Shown here: piece by piece, positions 1 through 5,480 of the stretch
Layout of the letters: each line of letters opens with the position of its first letter
How positions within the stretch are numbered: the first letter of the stretch is position 1
Assembly: GCA_023145955.1 (NCBI GenBank)
Contig: JAGLDA010000135.1
Span: forward strand, 1-11,975
Direction of reading: 5' to 3'
Length of the DNA: 11,975 nucleotides
Source of the DNA: Bacteroidales bacterium
GTDB lineage: Bacteria > Bacteroidota > Bacteroidia > Bacteroidales > UBA1556
Position numbers and translations under genes: made by a program
The notes under the pieces: model-generated
What the model was told of the DNA's origin: nothing
The model's database searches: none
What the model saw: the letters and a program-made list of their open reading frames with translations, nothing else

Positions 1-335
1 GGAGTATTTATTGTGTCAGCGTTATTTCTAGAATAATCATCATTAAGGATATCAATCTGAGAGTATATTTGCGCATCGCTAATGTTTGTAGTGCTGTTAT
101 TGTATAATACATGAAAAACAATAGGGATATAAATGATTTCTTCAGTAGTTCTTTTAGAATTACTTATCCAATAATTAATTTCCTTTTCTATATGGTTCAT
201 CTTTTGTTTAAGCATAGGGTTTTCACTAAGCTTATAATTCAGATAATTTGTTGTGCCACAATTTCTTTGAGCGTTAATTTGAGTATATAATGCTAAAAAC
301 ACTATGGAAATAATTATTGTGATAGATTTATTCAT
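1..335 (-). CDS. N-terminal part of a secreted M43 (pappalysin-like) zinc metalloprotease, cut by the window edge
   Basis: The minus strand from the ATG at 335-333 stays open for 111 codons to position 1, so only the N-terminus is visible. Residues 1 to about 23 form a lipoprotein-free signal peptide (MNKS, then an Ile/Val/Leu-rich core, then a likely cleavage after INAQ). Residues of about 69-111 carry the pattern IPIVFHVLYN, then ISDAQIYSQIDILNDDYSRNNAD and TP. This matches the conserved stretch that precedes the catalytic domain in M43/cytophagalysin-type proteases of Bacteroidetes. The catalytic HExxH motif would lie further downstream, outside the window. The gene starts 18 bp after the plsC stop on the same strand, so it may be co-transcribed. 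No Shine-Dalgarno is visible, as is usual in this phylum. The family assignment rests on this short motif region only; substrate and any C-terminal secretion (T9SS) domain cannot be judged. Confidence 0.8.
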   Translation of the reverse strand, partial: MNKSITIIISIVFLALYTQINAQRNCGTTNYLNYKLSENPMLKQKMNHIEKEINYWISNSKRTTEEIIYIPIVFHVLYNNSTTNISDAQIYSQIDILNDDYSRNNADTINT

Positions 336-353
336 ATATCTAATTTTTATTTT

Positions 354-1061
354 CTAATTATTATCTATAAGCTCTTGAATTTTACTTTTTGTTAAATCTC
401 TAAGTTCATTTTCATTCAATCGCTTAACTGTTTCGGCATCAATTTGCTTGCCAAAAACAACCTTCATTTTGCCAGGAACAATATGTTTCGATAAAGTATT
501 ATTTATATCGAATAGGCCAACAAAAGCCATTGGTGTTATTGCCACTCCAGCTTTCTTAGCCATATTAAAAGGAAGTTTCTTGAAATCACCCATTTTAGGT
601 GTTTTAGTGCGAGTTCCTTCAGGAAGAATAAGTATATTTTTCCCTCCTTTTATTTCTTCTACCACGTCCATCATTGTACGATATGATGCTCGGATACTAG
701 ATCTGTCAATAGGAATATTGCCATATTGCTTAAGTACCCAGCCATATAATGGCACCTTAAAATGACTAGCAGCTTGTATGCCCCAAAAATTTACAGGAAT
801 AAATCCTAGTACAAGCGGTATATCAAACATACTTACATGATTGGGCATAAATATTTGGGTGCCTTCATAATCAATGTTTTCTGCACCAACTACTGTTATG
901 TCAATACGCATTATTTTAAAAAACCTTTCAAGATTTTTTCTAACCCATTTAATATAAGTTTTATGTGGCCATATAATAGCAACAATAAAAAACCATATAA
1001 AATAAATAAATATAATGGTTGAAGCTAATATCCACTCCCAAATAGAAACTATTGTTTTCAT
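354..1061 (-). CDS. plsC: 1-acyl-sn-glycerol-3-phosphate acyltransferase (PlsC/AGPAT family)
   Basis: This 235-residue membrane-associated acyltransferase should transfer a fatty acyl group to the sn-2 position of lysophosphatidic acid, giving phosphatidic acid for phospholipid synthesis. The N-terminus (about residues 7-31) is a hydrophobic membrane anchor. The catalytic HX4D motif is N74-H75-VSMF-D80, block II is GNIPIDR (114-120), and block III is PEGTR (147-151), followed by the usual K/F-rich stretch and a VAITPMAF-like block IV near 174-181. The length is normal for the family and no motif is missing. The gene lies 97 bp downstream of pepP on the same strand and 18 bp upstream of the M43 protease gene. 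I see no TAnnTTTG box in the 97-bp gap, so read-through from pepP is plausible. The exact acyl substrate (a lysophospholipid versus an ornithine or glycine lipid precursor) cannot be told from sequence, because OlsA-type enzymes share these motifs. Confidence 0.93.
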   Translation of the reverse strand: MKTIVSIWEWILASTIIFIYFIWFFIVAIIWPHKTYIKWVRKNLERFFKIMRIDITVVGAENIDYEGTQIFMPNHVSMFDIPLVLGFIPVNFWGIQAASHFKVPLYGWVLKQYGNIPIDRSSIRASYRTMMDVVEEIKGGKNILILPEGTRTKTPKMGDFKKLPFNMAKKAGVAITPMAFVGLFDINNTLSKHIVPGKMKVVFGKQIDAETVKRLNENELRDLTKSKIQELIDNN

Positions 1062-1108
1062 AATATTCGGCGTTTTTCGATTCTCTGTATATTGCTTATA
1101 GTATAGTG

Positions 1109-1136
1109 TATATAGTCGTCAGTATATAGTCGTCAG
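1109..1136. repeat. Perfect 14-bp tandem duplication in the pepP-plsC gap
   Basis: Two adjacent identical copies of tatatagtcgtcag lie at 1109-1122 and 1123-1136, preceded by a partial tatagtatagtg stretch. They sit in the 97-bp spacer between pepP and plsC. No coding function is possible here; it may be a slippage product or a tandem binding site. Confidence 0.9.
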
Positions 1137-1158
1137 TTACATACCCGCCTACTGAGTA

Positions 1159-2550
1159 CTATTTACCTACAGTATTTGCAATTTCGTCAATAGTAATAGG
1201 AATTCTCTTATCACCCATTATTCTACATCCTTCTTCGGTGATAATTAAATCATCTTCTAAACGAATGCCGCCAAAATCGCGGTAAGAATCTAATTTATCG
1301 AAGTTGATAAAGTCCTTATTTATTCCTTCAGCTTTCCACTTATCAATAAGTGCAGGTATAAAATAGCAGCCAGGCTCATTAGTGAATACATTGCCAACTT
1401 CTAATTTACGAGCAAGGCGAAGACCTGATAATCCGAACTGTGTGCTACGCTTCATATCTTTGCCATAGCCAACATAATCCTCACCATAATCTTCCATATC
1501 GTGCACATCAAGTCCCATCATATGGCCAAGTCCATGAGGTTGGAATAAAGCATGGGCTCCAGCTGCTACAGCCTCATCCACATTACCTTTCATAATGCCA
1601 AGATCTTTTAGCCCTTGAGCAAGCGTTTTTGCTGCAACAAAGTGCATATCGCGGTATAGGATTCCTGCTTTAGTTTGTGCATTTACATTATTATTTGCGG
1701 CAAGTACAATCTCGTATATTTCTTGTTGTTTTGTGGTAAATGTACCATCAACAGGGCTTACACGGGTATTGTCAGTAGCATAACGCATTGGCGACTCGAA
1801 ACCACAATCTACCAATAGCAAATCGTTTGTTTTTAGTACATTATTATGGTTGTGATTGTGTAATGTTTCACCTCTTTTGGATAAAATGATAGGGAAAGAA
1901 ACATGTCCTCCATTGCGAAGAGCAACCGCCTCAACAGCGCCAGTAATTTGCTGTTCATGAGCTCCATCAATAGCCATGCGCATTGCTGTTGTATGCATTT
2001 CGTATCCAATAGCCATTATCTCATCAAGATGTGCAATCTCGTATTTGTCTTTAATATTTCGAAGAGCTACAATAGCATAAATCAATTCTACAGAAGCTGC
2101 TGCTTTTGCATCTTTTGCTCTTATACCTGTTAATTCTTCAATCAACATCATGTTTTCAGCACGATATGGTGGTGTAAAGTGTATCTTACGCCCTTTTGTA
2201 ACGGCATCTTTAATATATGCAAATAACGAATCAAAAGGTTTTGTTTCAGTAACTCCAACTTCAGCAGCTTGGTCTTTTACTGCCGGCTGAGGGCCCATCC
2301 ATATTATATCGCCCATACTTACATCGTTGGAAAAAATGATGTCTTTATTAGCATCCAAATCTAAAACTCCTGCAAAACCAGCATGGTCAATACCGAAAAA
2401 ATATAAGAAAGTAGAATCTTGACGATAATGGTATGTATTATCAGGGTAGTTCATAGGAGCCTCATTATTGCCTAAAATAAGTACTATTCCCTTATCCATT
2501 GACTTATGTAACCGAGCTCTGCGGTCTGTATAAACTTGTTTGTTAAACAT
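1159..2550 (-). CDS. pepP: Xaa-Pro aminopeptidase (aminopeptidase P, M24B family)
   Basis: This 463-residue cytoplasmic metallopeptidase removes N-terminal residues that precede proline. Residues of about 1-165 match the AMP_N domain, with the characteristic DSTFLYFFGID segment at 45-55. Residues of about 175-450 form the creatinase-fold (pita-bread) catalytic domain. The five dinuclear-metal ligands of the family are all present: D248 in LLLVDCG, D260 in ATDNTR, H343 in GLGH, E392 in TNEPG and E432 in IRLEDD. H350, seven residues after H343, matches the substrate-binding histidine of E. coli PepP. There is no signal peptide. The ATG at 2550-2548 fits the start of the AMP_N domain. The gene is transcribed divergently from the atp operon, with a likely promoter at 2579-2586. 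Function is confident from the intact ligand set; physiological substrates are unknown. Confidence 0.95.
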   Translation of the reverse strand: MFNKQVYTDRRARLHKSMDKGIVLILGNNEAPMNYPDNTYHYRQDSTFLYFFGIDHAGFAGVLDLDANKDIIFSNDVSMGDIIWMGPQPAVKDQAAEVGVTETKPFDSLFAYIKDAVTKGRKIHFTPPYRAENMMLIEELTGIRAKDAKAAASVELIYAIVALRNIKDKYEIAHLDEIMAIGYEMHTTAMRMAIDGAHEQQITGAVEAVALRNGGHVSFPIILSKRGETLHNHNHNNVLKTNDLLLVDCGFESPMRYATDNTRVSPVDGTFTTKQQEIYEIVLAANNNVNAQTKAGILYRDMHFVAAKTLAQGLKDLGIMKGNVDEAVAAGAHALFQPHGLGHMMGLDVHDMEDYGEDYVGYGKDMKRSTQFGLSGLRLARKLEVGNVFTNEPGCYFIPALIDKWKAEGINKDFINFDKLDSYRDFGGIRLEDDLIITEEGCRIMGDKRIPITIDEIANTVGK

Positions 2551-2578
2551 AATATTTGTGTTTTGGTTTTTAAAAAAG

Positions 2579-2586
2579 CAAAGGTA
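2579..2586 (-). promoter_or_regulatory. Putative Bacteroidetes -7 box for pepP
   Basis: On the minus strand this reads TACCTTTG, an exact match to the TAnnTTTG -7 consensus used by the Bacteroidetes primary sigma factor. It ends 28 bp before the pepP ATG, leaving room for a short leader. A matching TTG at the expected -33 position is not present, so the call rests on the -7 element and its position. Confidence 0.5.
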
Positions 2587-2802
2587 GGAATAATACCTAA
2601 AGACTATTAATATTTTAAGGATTTAATCGTTATTTAGAAATGCTAGTTTCAATTTCATATTTTTTTAAAAATATATAATACAGAGAGTTTGAGGGTCTTG
2701 GATAAGTACATAAACAGTAAGTAGTTGCGTCATTAAATTCTATATTGAGGTGGTATATTATTTTTATACGTTTTTTTATTTAGATAATGTAAAAATTATC
2801 AT

Positions 2803-2810
2803 TACTTTTG
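2803..2810 (+). promoter_or_regulatory. Putative Bacteroidetes -7 box for the atp operon
   Basis: The sequence TACTTTTG matches TAnnTTTG exactly and lies 37 bp before the atpB ATG, so transcription would begin around 2815-2820. No clear -33 TTG is visible. The inverted repeat gataat/attatc (2783-2788 and 2795-2800, six-base spacer) sits just upstream of the box, where an operator could act. Confidence 0.55.
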
Positions 2811-2847
2811 CGCCCATTAAAATTAGAAACGATCAGAAGCAAATAAT

Positions 2848-3993
2848 ATGATTATTAACAAGTTTTGGGGAGGTTTTTCTTCCGTTTTAACAACAGTTCT
2901 AATAGCTGTATTTCTTTTCGGAGCATCGGTAGCTTTTGCAACTGATGATTCTCACTCAACAGAGCATCAGGCTGAGCATTCTCAAAAGAAGAAGTTTAAT
3001 GCTGGTGAAATGATTTTTAATCACGTGCTTGACGCTCATAGTTGGCACATTATGGATGTTGGCGATCATGCCATTTCTGTTCCTCTTCCTATAATCATAT
3101 ACGATACTGATGGCAGTGGTTTACACTTCTTTATGTCATCAAGATTTGAGCATGGTCATGCTGCCTATGATGGTTATAAACTTCTTAAAGGAAAAATTGT
3201 TAGAGAATCATATATAGAGCATAATTCAGAACTTGCAGAAGCAGAAGAGCATCAAGAGGATGCTAAAGAAGCTGCAATTTACGATTTCTCTATCACAAAA
3301 AATGTAACAGCTCTTTTTGTAAGTGCATTTCTTATTTTCTTTCTTTTTGTAAATATTGCTAAAACATACAAAAAGAGAAAAGGTGAAGCGCCAAAAGGAA
3401 TTCAAAATTTTTTAGAACCAATTATATTATTTGTTCGCGACGATATAGCAAAAGATTCAATAGGCCCTAAGTACGAAAAGTATATGCCTTACTTACTTAC
3501 TATTTTCTTTTTTATTCTTATTAATAACTTAATGGGGCTAGTTCCTATCCTTCCTGGAGGAGCTAATCTTACAGGAAACATTTCCGTAACATTAGTTTTG
3601 GCGCTTTTTACTTTCGTAATTACTACAGCAAGTGCTAATAAGAATTATTGGATTCATATTTTCAATATGCCAGGTGTACCTTGGTGGTTGAAATTTCCGC
3701 TACCATTGATGCCTTTGGTAGAGATTATGGGCGTTTTTACTAAGCCATTTGTATTAATGGTACGTTTGTTTGCAAACATTACTGCGGGTCATATTGTGAT
3801 CTTAGGTTTTATGAGTATGATATTTATCTTTGGAGAAATTAGTCCAGTTGCAGGTTATGGTGTTTCTATCGTATCTGCTGGCTTTGCACTTTTCCTTAGT
3901 TTATTAGAGATATTAGTAGCTTTTATCCAAGCCTATGTATTTACATTGCTTTCGGCATTGTATTTCGGAATGGCCATGGAGGAAGAACATTAA
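2848..3993 (+). CDS. atpB: F1Fo ATP synthase subunit a, with signal peptide and His-rich N-terminal extension
   Basis: Subunit a is the membrane stator of Fo and carries the two proton half-channels next to the c-ring. The 381-residue product is about 110 residues longer than E. coli subunit a. Residues 1-31 look like a signal peptide ending ASVAFA, and residues of about 32-150 form an acidic extracytoplasmic region with a dozen histidines. The core membrane domain follows, with hydrophobic segments near 153-171, 214-234, 245-262, 286-300, 312-330 and 338-373. The essential stator arginine is R306 in VRLFANITAGH. Position 315 is His and position 354 is Glu, the reciprocal arrangement of E. 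coli E219 and H245; Q361 matches E. coli Q252. It is the first gene of the cluster, 57 bp before atpE, and no atpI precedes it. The N-terminal extension is typical of Bacteroidetes subunit a as far as I recall; its role is not established. Confidence 0.97.
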   Translation: MIINKFWGGFSSVLTTVLIAVFLFGASVAFATDDSHSTEHQAEHSQKKKFNAGEMIFNHVLDAHSWHIMDVGDHAISVPLPIIIYDTDGSGLHFFMSSRFEHGHAAYDGYKLLKGKIVRESYIEHNSELAEAEEHQEDAKEAAIYDFSITKNVTALFVSAFLIFFLFVNIAKTYKKRKGEAPKGIQNFLEPIILFVRDDIAKDSIGPKYEKYMPYLLTIFFFILINNLMGLVPILPGGANLTGNISVTLVLALFTFVITTASANKNYWIHIFNMPGVPWWLKFPLPLMPLVEIMGVFTKPFVLMVRLFANITAGHIVILGFMSMIFIFGEISPVAGYGVSIVSAGFALFLSLLEILVAFIQAYVFTLLSALYFGMAMEEEH

Positions 3994-4050
3994 TTTGAGT
4001 ATTTTTTTATTTTACAACCCTCGAGTGAAATCGAGATAAACATTTTTTTT
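3994..4050 (+). promoter_or_regulatory. U-rich atpE leader with a small hairpin
   Basis: The 57-bp atpB-atpE spacer has a T-run at 4002-4008, a small hairpin (ctcga 4020-4024 with tcgag 4031-4035, six-base loop) and a second T-run (4043-4050) touching the atpE ATG. No Shine-Dalgarno is present. U-rich sequence just upstream of atpE is a known translation enhancer in E. coli, so this may raise c-subunit synthesis here; that is inference. Confidence 0.4.
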
Positions 4051-4293
4051 ATGTTATTAGCAATTTTATTAAACGTTGGACTAGCTAAGCTAGGCGCAGG
4101 CGTTGGAGCAGGTTTAGCAGCTATTGGAGCTGGTATTGGTATTGGTGGCATTGGTGGAAAAGCAGTAGAAGGTATTGCTCGTCAGCCAGAAGCTGCTGGA
4201 GATATCCGTGCAAACATGATTGTTGCTGCAGCTCTAGTAGAAGGTGTTGCTTTCTTTGCAATTGTAATCAGTCTTTTGATTGTAGTATTGTAA
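4051..4293 (+). CDS. atpE: F1Fo ATP synthase subunit c (proteolipid, proton type)
   Basis: This 80-residue hairpin protein forms the rotating c-ring of Fo. Helix 1 (about 5-36) is rich in alternating glycines at 15, 17, 19, 21, 26, 28, 30, 32, 33, 35 and 36, which allow tight packing in the ring. The polar loop carries R44-Q45-P46, which contacts gamma and epsilon. Helix 2 (about 53-80) has the ion-binding carboxylate E64 in ALVEGVAFF. The residues after it are Gly-Val rather than the Ser-Thr of sodium-type rings, and helix 1 lacks the sodium-ligand glutamine, so the enzyme should be proton-coupled. The gene follows atpB and is followed directly by a strong hairpin (4309-4350), which may help raise its mRNA level relative to downstream genes, since 8-15 copies are needed per enzyme. 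Confidence 0.98.
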   Translation: MLLAILLNVGLAKLGAGVGAGLAAIGAGIGIGGIGGKAVEGIARQPEAAGDIRANMIVAAALVEGVAFFAIVISLLIVVL

Positions 4294-4308
4294 GGGAAAC
4301 TCCCAAAC

Positions 4309-4350
4309 TTATAAGTTCTTCCTCAACGGTTGGTTGAGGAAGGCTTATAA
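4309..4350 (+). terminator. Strong intercistronic hairpin after atpE (attenuator or mRNA stabiliser)
   Basis: The inner stem cttcctcaac (4318-4327) pairs perfectly with gttgaggaag (4333-4342) around a five-base loop. The outer stem ttataag (4309-4315) pairs with cttataa (4344-4350) across a small internal loop. A ttttattatt stretch follows at 4351-4360. It begins 15 bp after the atpE stop and ends 44 bp before atpF. It resembles a partial rho-independent terminator, but downstream genes must still be expressed, so attenuation or 3'-end protection of a processed atpBE mRNA is the likelier role. Confidence 0.75.
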
Positions 4351-4394
4351 TTTTATTATTGAATAAATAGAATACAATATATAAATAAAGTATT

Positions 4395-4889
4395 ATGGAA
4401 TTAATAATGCCAGGTATAGGTCTTGTCTTTTGGATGACCTTAGTGTTTTCACTACTTTTAATATTACTTAAGAAATTTGCGTGGAAGCCTATTATGGATT
4501 CTTTGAAAGAACGTGAGCAAGATATATCTTCATCACTAGCAATGGCTAAACAAACCAAAGCTGAAATGAAGCAATTGCAAGCTGATAATGAGAAACTATT
4601 GGTTGTTGCTCGTCAGGAGCGAGATGCTATTCTTAGTGATGCAAAAGCTACAAAAGACCAAATTATTAATGAAGCTAAAGATAAAGCTCAAAGCGAAGCC
4701 GATCGTATTGTAGAGGCTGCGAGAGTAAATATCGAAAATGAGAAACGAACGGCTCTTACTGAAATCAAAACTCAGGTTGCAGAGCTTTCTATCGATATAG
4801 CTGAAAAGGTTCTTAAAGCTGAACTTAGTAATAAGGCTGAACAAAATAAATTAGTGGAAAAGCAATTAGCAAACCTAAATTTTAACTAA
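4395..4889 (+). CDS. atpF: F1Fo ATP synthase subunit b (peripheral stalk)
   Basis: This 164-residue protein forms, as a dimer, the peripheral stalk that holds F1 against rotation. A single membrane segment spans about residues 7-26, followed by the typical KKFAWKPI motif (26-33) and an LxxR pattern ending at R40. Residues of about 40-145 are highly charged and alanine-rich with the heptad-like periodicity of a long coiled coil. The C-terminus (about 140-160) would bind delta. The length is normal. It starts 101 bp after atpE, beyond the hairpin, and ends 5 bp before atpH, implying translational coupling with atpH. Only one b-type gene is present, so a homodimer is expected rather than the b/b' pair of photosynthetic bacteria. 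Confidence 0.97.
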   Translation: MELIMPGIGLVFWMTLVFSLLLILLKKFAWKPIMDSLKEREQDISSSLAMAKQTKAEMKQLQADNEKLLVVARQERDAILSDAKATKDQIINEAKDKAQSEADRIVEAARVNIENEKRTALTEIKTQVAELSIDIAEKVLKAELSNKAEQNKLVEKQLANLNFN

Positions 4890-4894
4890 GGTTT

Positions 4895-5437
4895 ATGAGT
4901 TACTCAAAAATAGCAAAACGATACTCTAAAGCACTTTTTGATTTTTCTAAGGAGCAAAATTCTTTGGAAAGTGTAAAAATAGATATGGATTATATCCATG
5001 AGCTTTGTCAGGTATCAAAAGATTTTGTGAAAGTGCTTGAAAGCCCTATTCTTAAAATCCAAAAGAAGAAGGAAATAATTTCTGCAGTTTTAAAGGATAA
5101 TATTAGCGAAACAACAATGAAGATGCTTAATATTATTTCTGAAAGCCGTAGAGAGCAAATTATTCCTAGTATGTCTGATGAGTTTATCAAGATGTATAAC
5201 GAATCAATTGGACTAATGAAAGTTGATTTGTATTCTGCTGTTGAAATATCAGATGAAATGAAAGCAAGAATTTCTGATAAAATAGCTAAGGAAACAAAGA
5301 AAAGTATTGAAATTAAACAACATATACAAGAAGACCTTATTGGTGGTTTTGTATTGAAAATGGAAGATATGCTTTATGATGCTAGCTTGAAATCTCAGCT
5401 TAGCAAAGTAAAAGAAGTGTTGACCCAAAGAATGTAA
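4895..5437 (+). CDS. atpH: F1Fo ATP synthase subunit delta
   Basis: This 180-residue protein links the b dimer to the top of the alpha3-beta3 hexamer. The N-terminal helical domain (about 1-105) begins with the family signature IAKRYSKALFDF (6-17) and includes the ESRREQIIP helix at 83-91. The C-terminal domain (about 108-178) has the conserved EDLIGGFVLKMEDMLYDASL pattern at 146-165 and the final LSKVKEVL helix. The length is standard. It lies 5 bp after atpF and 43 bp before atpA. The identification is secure from the ordered signatures and from its position between b and alpha. Confidence 0.97.
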   Translation: MSYSKIAKRYSKALFDFSKEQNSLESVKIDMDYIHELCQVSKDFVKVLESPILKIQKKKEIISAVLKDNISETTMKMLNIISESRREQIIPSMSDEFIKMYNESIGLMKVDLYSAVEISDEMKARISDKIAKETKKSIEIKQHIQEDLIGGFVLKMEDMLYDASLKSQLSKVKEVLTQRM

Positions 5438-5480
5438 ATAGAAAAGAATAAATTAACGAATAATAAATATCAATAAAGGT

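Larger units (their letters stand above)
2551..2847. promoter_or_regulatory. Divergent promoter region between pepP and atpB
   Basis: This 297-bp AT-rich spacer has no plausible gene. It holds one TAnnTTTG-type box for each flanking transcription unit, an A/T palindrome around 2657-2675 (runs of T then A) and a short inverted repeat at 2783-2800. No RNA gene or riboswitch fold was recognised. Confidence 0.6.

Noticed and set aside
448..765. 105-codon plus-strand ORF opposite plsC
   Set aside because: It is antisense to conserved plsC motifs and has no family resemblance, so it is a shadow ORF.
2657..2675. A/T palindrome in the pepP-atpB spacer as a terminator
   Set aside because: The stem is made only of A-T pairs and lies between divergent promoters, where no transcript needs to end. 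It is more likely just AT-rich promoter DNA.
4051..4293. Sodium-coupled c-ring
   Set aside because: E64 is followed by Gly-Val instead of Ser-Thr, and helix 1 lacks the glutamine sodium ligand, so proton coupling is the better reading.
4309..4360. Full terminator splitting the atp operon after atpE
   Set aside because: No promoter with a TAnnTTTG box was found between 4351 and 4394 to restart transcription for atpF-H-A-G, so complete termination is unlikely; attenuation or stabilisation fits better.
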